From positions 682,001-746,000 of the forward strand of contig NC_012964.1 of the NCBI RefSeq assembly GCF_000027005.1: a stretch of DNA of 64,000 nt, given 5' to 3'. Position 1 is the first letter of the stretch. Every line of letters starts with the position of its first letter. A model generated the notes under the pieces. That model ran no database searches. It was not told where the DNA came from and worked only from the letters and a program-made list of their open reading frames with translations. The stretch is from Komagataella phaffii GS115 (Eukaryota > Ascomycota > Pichiomycetes > Pichiales > Pichiaceae). Below are positions 10,741 to 19,665 of the stretch, piece after piece. Made by a program: the position numbers and the translations under genes.

Positions 10741-12888
10741 ATGCATATCCTTGCTTCCTCAAGATCTGCTTCACCCACCGGGTCAACAACAATGTCTGAT
10801 ACAAGCAATGGACAGCGACATAGCAGTCACTACAGTGCTACCAGTGTCTTGGTGAATACAAAGCGATTGGTCGAGACCCTGACCCGCTGGGCTAAAGGTA
10901 CCAGCAGCGCCGCCGATGTCTCTGATGCTTATGTTCAGTTAGGTAATGTTTTCAAACTGGCCTGCCGAACTTTCCAGCAAGCTGGTGTAGATATCACGAA
11001 CATTGGTGACATTCCAAGAGATCTAAGGGTTATTTTACAGGCTGCTATATATGAGGAGCAGTCCCAACAAACATTGGATAAGTACCTTCCAGATATCAGA
11101 AAGATAATCACAAATTTGATCACAAAGTTGAAGGAAAAACAACAACAAATGAGAGAGATTGAAGACTCAAAAAATTTGGGTAGAAATCTTTCTGCTCATT
11201 CTTCTCAGCGGTCTGTGTCGGGACCTCCTGTAAGCAAGGCCTATTCCCAAAGAAGTAGCAGTAGCGCTGACAATTCTCCACAGTCGAAGGATCCTTTGGC
11301 TAAATTACAGAAAGAAGAATCCCTTAAAAGACGAGCATCAAGAAGATTTTCAGCCTATCAGTACGCCAAGTTAGCCAATTTTGTTCCAGAAAGAGAATAC
11401 CCAGTGCCAAATCCCACAGGCTCAAAGTCGCCATATCAGGAATTATCAAATCCAAATTCTGCGGCGAGATCACTTTCTAAATCACCTGAAAGTGTAAAAT
11501 CGTCTTCTCGGTTTGCGTCTTCCAACGTTCCAGCGTTGACCTCTGAAGTGGGTCAAACTAATTCGCCTTCTGGTAGTAAGTCTTCTCATGCGCCCGATGG
11601 TGAAAGAGTCCACATATATTTGAAGCTTCATCAAGAAACTAAGAAAGCGAACATATCCATACCAACTTCATTGACTTCCTTGCGGCTTTTGTTCATACAA
11701 AAGTTTTCCTATTCCCCTGGTACTGATGCATTTCCAGATATTTATATAGAAGATCCTAAAGTTAGTGTTAGATACGAGCTGGAGGAGAGCTACCTCGGTG
11801 ATATTCAAGAGGGCACCATTTTGTCCCTTAACGTTCCTGATCCAACTACTATATTAATTAAAGGATTGGAAGCTCAACTAAGTTCATTGAAGTTACAAGT
11901 CTCTGAAGTGCAAACGAATGTCCTTTCTGAAGTGAAGGACATTGTCGCTACAAACAATAGGAACCCATCAATTGCTGCAACTGATGATTCTAGTAGTTCT
12001 AAAACTATGGTGAATGGTGCTGCTTTAAGCAATGCTGATCTTGACGAACTGGTTTCAATTCGTCAAGACCTTTCTAAGGCAAAACAGGTATACTCAGATA
12101 ACAAGAACAATTTTACCAAAACCGTTCATTCTCTTTTGGAAAAGCTGCAACAATTTCAAAGCGCAAATGTGTCATCATCGCACTCTGCCAACCGAACGAT
12201 CATGATAAATAGCCAGGAACGACTCTCGGTCGAATGTGAAACACTTCTTACAAAAACTGATGACTTGCAAGATATCATTGAAGGTTTAAGGAAGGACGTG
12301 TCTACGAGAAGAGCCAGACCTTCCAAGAAAAATTTGCAGTACGTGTCCAAGGAGATTGAAGAAGCTAAAGCTGATCTTAAAAAGGTGTCTGAATATATTG
12401 CTAACGAGAAAGAAACTTGGAAAAAGATCTGGGAATCTGAGCTTAACACTGTTTGCGAGGAACAAAAGTTCCTCAATCTTCAAGAAGAACTTGTAGAAGA
12501 TCTGAATGAAGATTTAGCTAGAGCGTATGAGACGTTTTCACTTGTTGAAGAATGTTGCGAACAATTGGAAAAAACACCAGCATCAAAAATAACACCTAAT
12601 CTACCAATTCCGGAGCCTGGTGAAAATTTGAACAATGTGAGGACTGCGTTAATGTCTGAAGTTGAGCTACTGCAGCCTGACCATCAAAACAGAGTTGAGG
12701 CTATAGAAAGAGCAGAAAGGTTAAGAGAGAAACAGAAACAATTGACTATGGTTAACGAATTTCAAGAAGAATTGGGTGGTTTTGTAGAAGGCCAAAAGTT
12801 GAAAAAATCCGGAGGAATTGAAGAAACAGAAAAGATTCGTAAATTGAAAGATGAACAGAATTTAAAAGGAAATTACGGTTATCTTTGA
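10741..12888 (+). CDS. BUD6: actin-nucleation and polarity factor Bud6/Aip3
   Basis: Bud6 is an actin and formin co-factor of the polarisome at bud tip and neck. The product is 715 residues. The N-terminal part (VNTKRLVETLTRWAKG, DAYVQLGNVFKLACRTFQ, RDLRVILQAAIYEEQSQQTL) is the conserved Bud6 head, followed by a Ser-rich linker. From about residue 290 comes the AIP3 domain, then long coiled coils to the C-terminus. Two in-frame starts are possible: the ATG at 10741 and one at 10792 (ACAATGTCT), which has the better context and would drop 17 residues. The gene ends 7 bp from the EST2 stop. Confidence 0.88.
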   Translation: MHILASSRSASPTGSTTMSDTSNGQRHSSHYSATSVLVNTKRLVETLTRWAKGTSSAADVSDAYVQLGNVFKLACRTFQQAGVDITNIGDIPRDLRVILQAAIYEEQSQQTLDKYLPDIRKIITNLITKLKEKQQQMREIEDSKNLGRNLSAHSSQRSVSGPPVSKAYSQRSSSSADNSPQSKDPLAKLQKEESLKRRASRRFSAYQYAKLANFVPEREYPVPNPTGSKSPYQELSNPNSAARSLSKSPESVKSSSRFASSNVPALTSEVGQTNSPSGSKSSHAPDGERVHIYLKLHQETKKANISIPTSLTSLRLLFIQKFSYSPGTDAFPDIYIEDPKVSVRYELEESYLGDIQEGTILSLNVPDPTTILIKGLEAQLSSLKLQVSEVQTNVLSEVKDIVATNNRNPSIAATDDSSSSKTMVNGAALSNADLDELVSIRQDLSKAKQVYSDNKNNFTKTVHSLLEKLQQFQSANVSSSHSANRTIMINSQERLSVECETLLTKTDDLQDIIEGLRKDVSTRRARPSKKNLQYVSKEIEEAKADLKKVSEYIANEKETWKKIWESELNTVCEEQKFLNLQEELVEDLNEDLARAYETFSLVEECCEQLEKTPASKITPNLPIPEPGENLNNVRTALMSEVELLQPDHQNRVEAIERAERLREKQKQLTMVNEFQEELGGFVEGQKLKKSGGIEETEKIRKLKDEQNLKGNYGYL

Positions 12889-12895
12889 TTTTTTT

Positions 12896-15181
12896 CTATA
12901 TCTGTAGACTACCTTCAATGTTCAAAGATCTAAGATATTCGTTACAATCTTTGCAGAATCGTTTAACCGGAAATTTCCTGACCTTATTCTTTTTTAGAAG
13001 AAGCATTATGTTATCCCAAGCACATTGAACAGTTTTCCATTGAGCTTCGGGGGGGTTATAGAAGATAATTTTTGGTGAAACTCGGAATCTGAATAATGTC
13101 AGCAATTTCGAAAATAGCTTTTCTGAATAAAATGGGGGCAAATTTGAAATTGGAAAATCCGTGGAAATCCTTGAAGTTGTGAGCTCTTGTAAGTTGATTG
13201 AAACTCCACAATACATTAGTTCGAACGTTTGGGAATTATGATGGGCTATTGTCTTGTCTTTATTCGTGAAGGCATTATAATCAGGGAAACCAAGGCTTGC
13301 TCTTTTGCGAACATCGTCGATCGTTGTCCAAGATGTTGAGAGTATTAGGAAGTCGTCTGCAAAACGCATTAGTAGAGAGTTCTCATCGTCCAATATATTG
13401 GCGAAGTATTCAAGGACCAATTGATCGTAAACAACGTCACAAAAGGTTGAAGAAAGCGAATGGCCTTGGAAAACACCTATTTTCCTTTGGTATGTTCCAG
13501 CCTTACTCACTAATGGTTGGTCCAAACTCTCTTTTATGATCTCTAAGAGCGCAGTTCTGTTTAGTTTTGTGACTTTATTCCTATGAATTAGCCCATCTGG
13601 TGTTCTATCTGACGATAAATTTACATCTGTGAATAGTTTTTGAGTAGAGTATAACCGATTTGGTGTTTCGTTGTAATTGTAAGAGGATGACAAAAAGAAA
13701 GTTCTCTCGGGTAGTATTTTTTGGCAACATTGAAGTATCTTCTGTCTTGGTAAACTGTCAAAACAATTTTTGATATCAAATTTTATTGCATAAACTTGAG
13801 GTAAGCATTCATGGTGCCTTAATAGCTTCTGTTTGAAAGTATACACTGTCTTGGGTATTTGGGAAGGAGATATTTTCAAAAAGTCGGGGCGTAGGTCCTG
13901 CAATATTTTAGAGGTTGGTCTTAACCGCGCCATCATATCTAGGATGAAATGAATGTCACGAGATGCTGACGCTGCAATAGGTCTGAAATCATGTTTCTTG
14001 GGCAAAATTCTTAGAATTGACTTTTGGCAACTTGGATTTGGATTTGTTGCTTGCATTTTTGCAAACGTTTTGGAAAAAAGAGAATCGGCATATGGCTTTG
14101 ATATCTTTCGCCAAACTCGTGGATCATAGTATAATATCTCAGAGCTTGAAGCTCTTTCAACAACATAAAAAAAGCTCGCAACCAAATTTCGAAGAAACGT
14201 TTTGAAGAGCCACTCAATAAAATGGAAAAAAACGTTTTGTTTGAGTCGAAACTCTTGTTTATTGCATGGACGATTTCCTGTTTGGGGATTATTTCTTAAC
14301 CACGTTATCGAATTCAGTTTAATTCTGTTGGCAAAGTCATTAACTGAAAAGGAATCTTCCTTGGAAGACAGGAGAAACTTCGATATATTCTTAAAGGCCA
14401 TCCTTTTGTTGAATTTGTCACCAAATAGTTCCAGTGGAAAAATTGTGTCGCAAATGACAAGTACAAATTTTACGACTTTCTTCTTTTCTAGTGCATAGTC
14501 AAAATTATCTGAACATCTCTCCCTCTTTGGTGAACATATCGAGTCGTATATATACATGTACTTGCAGCGGGAATGTTTATAATAAATTCTGTTGCACAAC
14601 TCTCTGGCCTTTTCAAGATTAGGATCAAACTCAGATCCTCTGACAAGCATTATCCTTATTAATTGTAAGGGAGTCTCCGGAATTGGCGATAACTTTTGCC
14701 TAAACCGTAGTAAATTTCGCAAACGAAAAGTCTGAGAATTCCTTGAGTTCTTGTTCGAAGGTACCTCGTCCAGAGGGCCAAACAATTGTATAAAAGTTGA
14801 ATCATGAGGCATGCAACCTTTGTAGTTGATAAGCAAATCAATAAAGAGAGGGCTCCCCATGGACTCGTGGAGAATTCTCCATTCACTTGATTTCAGCACA
14901 TTCACTTGAAAGCTACTTGCCTCGCAGTAATACTCAGCCCCGACCGATTCTCCGGCTTTATAACCAATTGAAACACAATGTTGTTTGTTTGCTTTGATCA
15001 ATTGCTTGATGACATAATCTATGATCTCGTTATGGCTCAATTGATCAAGTTCGTTGTCCAGTCTAACGTTAATGTCCACTGGGCAATGCTCCACTTCAAC
15101 ATTCAAAAATCGTTTCAATTGGCTACTTTGAAATCCCCTAAGAACTATATCCCTCTCATCAAGCCACCTTTTCAGCAACAT
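12896..15181 (-). CDS. EST2: telomerase reverse transcriptase catalytic subunit
   Basis: TERT copies the telomerase RNA template onto chromosome ends. With the ATG at 15181 the protein is 761 residues (S. cerevisiae Est2 884). A TEN-domain signature (VLKSSEWRILHES, FIDLLINYKG) is at about 95-120. The TRBD region, including the T-motif (FIEWLFKTFLRNLVASFFYV, YYDPRVWRKI), is at about 320-360. RT motif 1 has RPIAA, motif A has FDIKNCFD (Asp near 469), motif B GVFQGHSLSSTF, and motif C RFADDFLILS (Asp-Asp near 609-610). All three catalytic aspartates are present. The frame is open to about 15349, but the only other start there is GTG at 15340 inside the divergent TAD3 gene, so I chose the ATG. 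Motif T and TEN rule out a retroelement RT. Confidence 0.92.
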   Translation of the reverse strand: MLLKRWLDERDIVLRGFQSSQLKRFLNVEVEHCPVDINVRLDNELDQLSHNEIIDYVIKQLIKANKQHCVSIGYKAGESVGAEYYCEASSFQVNVLKSSEWRILHESMGSPLFIDLLINYKGCMPHDSTFIQLFGPLDEVPSNKNSRNSQTFRLRNLLRFRQKLSPIPETPLQLIRIMLVRGSEFDPNLEKARELCNRIYYKHSRCKYMYIYDSICSPKRERCSDNFDYALEKKKVVKFVLVICDTIFPLELFGDKFNKRMAFKNISKFLLSSKEDSFSVNDFANRIKLNSITWLRNNPQTGNRPCNKQEFRLKQNVFFHFIEWLFKTFLRNLVASFFYVVERASSSEILYYDPRVWRKISKPYADSLFSKTFAKMQATNPNPSCQKSILRILPKKHDFRPIAASASRDIHFILDMMARLRPTSKILQDLRPDFLKISPSQIPKTVYTFKQKLLRHHECLPQVYAIKFDIKNCFDSLPRQKILQCCQKILPERTFFLSSSYNYNETPNRLYSTQKLFTDVNLSSDRTPDGLIHRNKVTKLNRTALLEIIKESLDQPLVSKAGTYQRKIGVFQGHSLSSTFCDVVYDQLVLEYFANILDDENSLLMRFADDFLILSTSWTTIDDVRKRASLGFPDYNAFTNKDKTIAHHNSQTFELMYCGVSINLQELTTSRISTDFPISNLPPFYSEKLFSKLLTLFRFRVSPKIIFYNPPEAQWKTVQCAWDNIMLLLKKNKVRKFPVKRFCKDCNEYLRSLNIEGSLQI

Positions 15182-15324
15182 TAGAATTAGCAATTTTTGC
15201 GTAACATATGGCTTGTTTATCAAATTGGCGTCTTGAGAACAATCTCTCAACAAGATAGGCGCGTTACGTAATCGCTGAAATTTATTATCTGGAATATTTT
15301 CTGTTGTTACATGACGACACCTAC

Positions 15325-16242
15325 ATGAAGGAATCTCCACACAAGATAGACTTTAAAGATGGAATATTTGATAACTGTTTACAAAAGTTAATTAAAGATG
15401 GGATAGGGCAGGAAAATATGAATATGCAGGAAGTCTGGGTTATGGAAATCAACCCAAAAGACTCCTCAAAGGTGAATGGCATGCTAAGGGAACTGAAAAA
15501 TTTCCATTTATTGCCTTTCCTAAAGAAGTTTCAAAAAAGGACAGTTGAATCTGAAACAGGAAATAGCACTGTGTTGGATGTTTTGATCGGAGAAACTTCA
15601 AAACTACAATCAGAGGAGGAAGTGAATGCATTGCTTAAAGTAGACGGAAAACTACGAAGGGTTAACGTTCCGTCAAACTATCCACCAACAAAGGAATTAT
15701 GTACTGAGTGGTCAAAGATTTGGCCAATCGTTTGGAAGGGTAACCCGATAGTTCAAGAGTTGAATAGTATACGGCTTGATATCCAGGAAATAAGTGAAAA
15801 CTTGAGGAAGATAAGTGAGCTATCAGTTTCTCCACCTTTGAAAGATGAGTTGCCAATTTTCACAATGGTAGCCGATCGAAAGGGCAAGGTCTTGACTATC
15901 AAACAGGATGAGCGTAAAAATCATCAACTCCATCATAGTACAATGTTAGCGATCAGAGATGTTGCCAAATTGCAACAGAACGACCCCAAAAGTTATCTCT
16001 TGTTAGACTGTGTTATATATACCACTCATGAGCCGTGTCCAATGTGCTGTATGGCTTTGCTGCACTCACGGATTGAACGTCTCGTATTTTTGAAAGACAT
16101 GACCACTGGTGGTTTGAAGTTTCATGAGGGATACGGTTACGGAATTCAAACGGCTTGCACTTTAAACTGGAAATTTGATGCTTACCGGTGGTGTGGAGAC
16201 GAAATCCCTGTTGGTATAGTGGATGATTTGGCCTATGCATAA
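15325..16242 (+). CDS. TAD3: tRNA adenosine deaminase non-catalytic subunit
   Basis: Tad3 pairs with Tad2 to convert A34 to inosine in tRNA anticodons. The 305-residue product starts at the ATG at 15325 (MKESPHKIDFKDGIFDN), which aligns with the N-terminus of S. cerevisiae Tad3 (NPLKIDYQNGIIEN). The C-terminal cytidine/deoxycytidylate-deaminase fold has the zinc ligands H (near residue 203, context LHHSTMLAIRD) and THEPCPMC (near 238). The catalytic Glu that normally follows the histidine is absent, as expected for the structural partner. It is divergent from EST2 (143 bp between starts) and ends 7 bp from the NKP2-like gene. TAD2 is also in this window at 35.5 kb. Confidence 0.93.
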   Translation: MKESPHKIDFKDGIFDNCLQKLIKDGIGQENMNMQEVWVMEINPKDSSKVNGMLRELKNFHLLPFLKKFQKRTVESETGNSTVLDVLIGETSKLQSEEEVNALLKVDGKLRRVNVPSNYPPTKELCTEWSKIWPIVWKGNPIVQELNSIRLDIQEISENLRKISELSVSPPLKDELPIFTMVADRKGKVLTIKQDERKNHQLHHSTMLAIRDVAKLQQNDPKSYLLLDCVIYTTHEPCPMCCMALLHSRIERLVFLKDMTTGGLKFHEGYGYGIQTACTLNWKFDAYRWCGDEIPVGIVDDLAYA

Positions 16243-16249
16243 CCGTCTC

Positions 16250-16747
16250 TCATTGACAATCCATGATTTTTGTTTCTACACTTTTCAGCGACTCCACTAC
16301 TTCATCAATAGAATCTAGAAAATCAATATTACCATACTTGAGGTCACTCAGTTGGTCCACCATATTTTCGATTTCGCCAAGTTTATAATCGCACTGTTTT
16401 TGTAACTGATCAATTTCCTGGTCAAATCCCTCTTCTACAGATCTCAAATGATCAACGACATTTTCCAGAGCTGAAATAAAAATGGTCTTGTTAATCTCCA
16501 TATCTGAATCTCTCAGAATATCTACACTTGACGGAGTATCAATGGTACCTGGATCTTTGTCAAGGCTGGTTTTGATTGCCTGCAGGTCCGTATTCTTCTG
16601 GTCTCGGAGCGATTCATAGAGCAAGTTAATGACTGAAGGATTCAGTCCCCGGCAGTTCTTTTTTGCAAGTCCAGTGAATTTGTTTCTGCTTATTATATCT
16701 TCAAAAGAAGACTTTGAGAGCAGAAACTCCTTCACAATGTCAGACAT
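16250..16747 (-). CDS. NKP2: kinetochore protein of the Cnl2/NKP2 family
   Basis: A 165-residue protein starting MSDIVKEFLLSKSSFEDI. The pattern FLLS-xxxF-xxIIS-xxKFTxL followed by a helix (VINLLYESLRDQKNTDLQAI) resembles the Cnl2/NKP2 family, small coiled-coil subunits of the inner kinetochore (Ctf19/CCAN). The C-terminal half is predicted coiled coil. An in-frame TTG twelve bases upstream was not used as start. Family assignment comes from pattern recognition only, so confidence is moderate. Confidence 0.7.
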   Translation of the reverse strand: MSDIVKEFLLSKSSFEDIISRNKFTGLAKKNCRGLNPSVINLLYESLRDQKNTDLQAIKTSLDKDPGTIDTPSSVDILRDSDMEINKTIFISALENVVDHLRSVEEGFDQEIDQLQKQCDYKLGEIENMVDQLSDLKYGNIDFLDSIDEVVESLKSVETKIMDCQ

Positions 16748-16874
16748 TTTGGTGATCAAGATTTGTTTATGAGAAAGATTATCATACTCGCGTATTCGTA
16801 TTTCGATATGTGTTATATATTTATGGTGGTTTATAATATAAATAATATATTTTATAATACAGTGCTAACATAGC

Positions 16875-17966
16875 TCACAATCTCAAGCCGTCATCGTCAT
16901 ACTTACGACGGGTGGCCCTTCTCTTGTTTCTATCCTCTCCATGTCTCATACTTTCCCTTTTCATTCTTCTGATATTTCTCTCACGTTCAATCTCCCTCTT
17001 CTCGATCTCCCATTGAGATAAGAACTCCACCCGTGGAGTCCATTTTTCTCCAGCATCCTTATCATAACGTAATCCTTGGTAATCAGAAGAAACATCATAT
17101 ATATTTGGTTGCTTTTGATAGCACTGGTTGTATCTGGGAAGGTTATGTTGCTGGAATATGTTCAATTGGGGGTTCTCAACATACTCTTTCTTTAGTTTGA
17201 GAAGCTGCTCATGGATAGCTACGGAGATGGCAGGCTTAAACTCTGGCGCTAATCCCATGTCACTAACAACATCATGGGCAAACTGTTCAGGAGTGTATGA
17301 ATCATTGTTTAGATCCCATTCTATTTGATCTTCATACAGCTGTTTTCCAATATTGACGGATACCTGTATCACGCAGTGTTTACTGTCGACACCATCTTTA
17401 GGGAATTGTAATGTCACAAACGGAGAAAATTCTTCAATTTGGTTGTTGATTTGAGTCTCTATCTGCTGAATACACGAGTTTGGTAATTCCATGTCATTAC
17501 AGAATATGGCTGCAAATGATTCAGGAGTGATCAAAGTTTCGTTGATATTCCATAGAAAACAATCTTGAATCTTGTTTCCATTGTACTCAATGTTGATCTT
17601 GATGGGTATCACCAGCTCGGGTAGTGAAGAGTTATACAGGATTTGCTGGTCTGAAAACGTAGTTCCAACCGTGGGCACCGCCTCCTTACCTTGAAAATTG
17701 GAACTCACGTTGATATGAGAGTTGGAGTTATTACTCCTGTTTGCCATCAATGAAATATCGACAAGATCATCGTAAAAGTCTTCATCCTTATCGTCTTCTT
17801 CAAAGTCTCGCTCAAACTCAGCATAATTAACGACCGCAGTGTTTCGCTTGGTAGACCTGGGAGCTGCAGCACTTATGAAAATTCCAGTCTCCCCATTCCG
17901 TGTTCTGGATGCAAACGAGGAACTTAGCGCCTGGGGGAATAGTGGCTTTTCTAAAACAGGTGCCAT
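16875..17966 (-). CDS. SFH1: RSC complex subunit, SNF5/INI1 family
   Basis: Snf5-domain core subunit of the essential RSC remodeller in the nucleus. The 363-residue product has two SNF5 repeats. The first is LVIPIKINIEYNGNKIQDCF followed by LWNINETLITPESFA. The second is QLYEDQIEWDLNNDSYTPEQFAHDV with DMGLAPEFKPAISVAI. An acidic linker (about residues 50-68) precedes them and a basic Arg-rich tail follows (REIERERNIRRMKRESMRHG). The length and the short N-terminus fit SFH1 better than SNF5, which is much longer. The start at 17966 is divergent from EFB1 (237 bp). Confidence 0.88.
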   Translation of the reverse strand: MAPVLEKPLFPQALSSSFASRTRNGETGIFISAAAPRSTKRNTAVVNYAEFERDFEEDDKDEDFYDDLVDISLMANRSNNSNSHINVSSNFQGKEAVPTVGTTFSDQQILYNSSLPELVIPIKINIEYNGNKIQDCFLWNINETLITPESFAAIFCNDMELPNSCIQQIETQINNQIEEFSPFVTLQFPKDGVDSKHCVIQVSVNIGKQLYEDQIEWDLNNDSYTPEQFAHDVVSDMGLAPEFKPAISVAIHEQLLKLKKEYVENPQLNIFQQHNLPRYNQCYQKQPNIYDVSSDYQGLRYDKDAGEKWTPRVEFLSQWEIEKREIERERNIRRMKRESMRHGEDRNKRRATRRKYDDDGLRL

Positions 17967-18203
17967 GTTAGCTTTGACAGTTTATGTTTATTCTACAAGA
18001 GATACGCTAGGTTGAGATTTCTCAACCCTCATGGATCAAATCACTAGTACAGAAATTTACGCGCCTACCACACAAATTCTGTACCCTAGTTTACCTAAGA
18101 GAACCATTTTTCACCCAATTTTTTTCGGGCGCTACTAACCACTTGGAAGTATATTTCTCCGACCTCTCCCTCTTTTTTTTCTTCTCTTCCTCATATCATA
18201 CAA

Positions 18204-19057
18204 ATGTCCTTCTCCGATTTCTCTAAAGTTGAAACTATCAGCGAATTGAACGATTTATTGGCTGACAAGTCTTACATCGATGGGTACGTTTATTAGCATT
18301 ACATTTGCTCCGAAAGTTTCCTTGTGCAGGCAAATTATCGAATGATGATAACACTTGGTCCGTGTTTACGACGTGGCTTCAAGACCCACGAGATGATCTA
18401 AAACCAAATATTTTCATATACCTCTGACTATTACTAATTTGTCCACAAGGAAACTTTGCGATCCATTTCAAAGTTAATATTTTACTAACAAGTTTCTTTA
18501 GTACTTCTCCAACTCAAATTGATGTAGTCGTCTACAAGGCTTTCCAAAAGCAAGCTCCAAACTTTGCTAGATGGTTCAACCACATCGCTTCTTTCACTGA
18601 CGAGTTCGACACATTGCCAGAAGGCAACGCTCCAGCAGCTGCTGTTGCTGCTGAGCTTGCTGAAGAAGAGGAAGACGTTGACTTCTTCGGTTCCGACGAT
18701 GAAGAAGAGGATGAGGCTGCTGAAAAGCTGAAGCAAGAAAGATTGGCTGCTTACGCTGCTAAGAAGGCTGCTAAGGGACCTGGCCCAGCTGCCAAGTCTT
18801 TGGTTACTTTGGACGTCAAGCCATGGGATGACGAAACCAACATGCAAGATTTGTTGGACAACGTCAAGGCCATCAAATGGGACGGTCTGGTCTGGGGTGC
18901 TCACACATTCGTACCTGTCGGATTTGGTATCAAGAAGCTGCAAATCAACCTTGTTGTTGAGGACGAAAAGGTCTCTCTTGCTGACTTGCAACAGTTGATT
19001 GAGGAGGATGAGGACCACGTCCAATCCACCGATATTGCTGCCATGTCTAAATTGTAA
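18204..19057 (+). CDS. EFB1: translation elongation factor 1 beta, two exons
   Basis: eEF1B alpha, the nucleotide exchange factor that reloads eEF1A with GTP. The gene is join(18204..18283, 18502..19057), 211 residues. Exon 1 encodes MSFSDFSKVETISELNDLLA and ends after two bases of a Gly codon. Exon 2 resumes with TSPTQIDVVVYKAFQKQAP. The N-terminal GST-C-like part, the acidic hinge (EEEEDVDFFGSDDEEEDE) and the C-terminal exchange domain (SLVTLDVKPWDDETNM, IKWDGLVWGA, ending AAMSKL) are all present. The TC-rich leader is typical of highly expressed yeast genes. The intron hosts a U18 snoRNA, as the S. cerevisiae EFB1 intron does. Confidence 0.97.
18284..18501 (+). other. EFB1 intron (218 nt), host of U18 snoRNA
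   Basis: 5' splice site GTACGT at 18284, branch TACTAAC at 18483-18489, 3' end TTTCTTTAG at 18501. An AAG directly after the branch site must be skipped as too close. The intron is three to five times longer than the other introns in the window, and the extra length is the snoRNA and its flanking stem. Confidence 0.95.
18337..18432 (+). ncRNA. snR18: box C/D snoRNA U18 (snR18)
   Basis: Guides 2'-O-methylation of 25S rRNA. Box C ATGATGA is at 18342-18348 and box D CTGA at 18424-18427. Between them, 18354-18367 reads CTTGGTCCGTGTTT, complementary to the conserved rRNA segment AAACACGGACCAAG targeted by U18. It is followed by a degenerate D' box (ACGA, 18368-18371) and a C'-like GATGATC near 18392. 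The fifth base from D' pairs with the A that corresponds to Am649 in S. cerevisiae. A perfect 14-bp inverted repeat (18313-18326 with 18444-18457) brackets the snoRNA. The same snoRNA sits in the EFB1 intron of S. cerevisiae. Mature ends are estimates. Confidence 0.9.
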
Positions 19058-19523
19058 GTTATTTAGGTGTATCCTTTTAATTGAGTACCATTATGAATCA
19101 CTTGTATTGTAATTGTTTCTTCAGGGGTAATCCTGTATTGATCGTACAAATCCTTCAATGGGCTGTCTATAGAGGCTGGTAATTAATAATAGATGTAGGC
19201 TCTAAGACAATTACAATGCTTATGAATGTTATGGACTTGAGGTGAGGGTTCGTTCCAATACTCAAAGCTTTGAAATTTCTGCTTGACCCATAGGACTTAT
19301 TCAAAAGGAATAAGATTCAAGTATGATGAATAACTACAGAATGATGTTTAGCTCAATTGACTACTTGCTTCAGTGTGAGCTGCATTGAAATTAATAAAGT
19401 ACTTTGTATCCCTCTATTGGCCAATATCCTCTTGAAAACAGCAACTACTTCAAAGTTCCACAAATTCCACACAAATATTGAATAAATCAGATAGTGATCA
19501 CTCTTCACTAAAGTATTCGAATT
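19058..19523. other. intergenic, EFB1 3' region
   Basis: 466 bp between EFB1 and the tRNA gene. It contains the EFB1 3' untranslated region and AT-rich sequence. I see no further gene; one box C-like motif at 19323 has no box D partner. Confidence 0.5.
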
Positions 19524-19595
19524 GCTCGTATGGCACAGTGGTAGCGCGCCAGATTGCAAATCTGTTGGTCCCCAGTTCGAACCTGGGTGCGAGCT
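19524..19595 (+). tRNA. tRNA-Cys: tRNA-Cys (anticodon GCA)
   Basis: A 72-nt cloverleaf without intron. The 7-bp acceptor GCTCGTA/TGCGAGC has one G-T pair. The A box TGGCACAGTGG is at 19531. The anticodon stem-loop reads AGATTGCAAATCT with GCA, and the T arm and B box are CCCAGTTCGAACCTGGG. The discriminator is U, a known cysteine identity base. A run of eight T begins two bases after the gene. Confidence 0.97.
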
Positions 19596-19596
19596 C

Positions 19597-19604
19597 TTTT
19601 TTTT
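19597..19604 (+). terminator. Pol III terminator of tRNA-Cys
   Basis: Uninterrupted run of eight T starting one base after the mature tRNA end; standard RNA polymerase III stop signal. Confidence 0.9.
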
Positions 19605-19665
19605 ATACACATATATTTCATGCTTATATCAGATTTTCTATTCTTTCGTCTTCTCTGAAACATTC

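Noticed and set aside
15182..15340. Extended EST2 start at the GTG at 15340
   Set aside because: It would need a non-ATG start inside the TAD3 coding region; the first ATG at 15181 leaves a normal divergent promoter.
12896..15340. Reverse transcriptase of a retroelement
   Set aside because: TEN-type and T-motif segments, TERT-like motif B, and no integrase, Gag or repeats nearby.
19323..19400. Second C/D snoRNA downstream of EFB1 (ATGATGA at 19323)
   Set aside because: No CTGA at a suitable distance, no flanking stem, and no recognisable rRNA complementarity.
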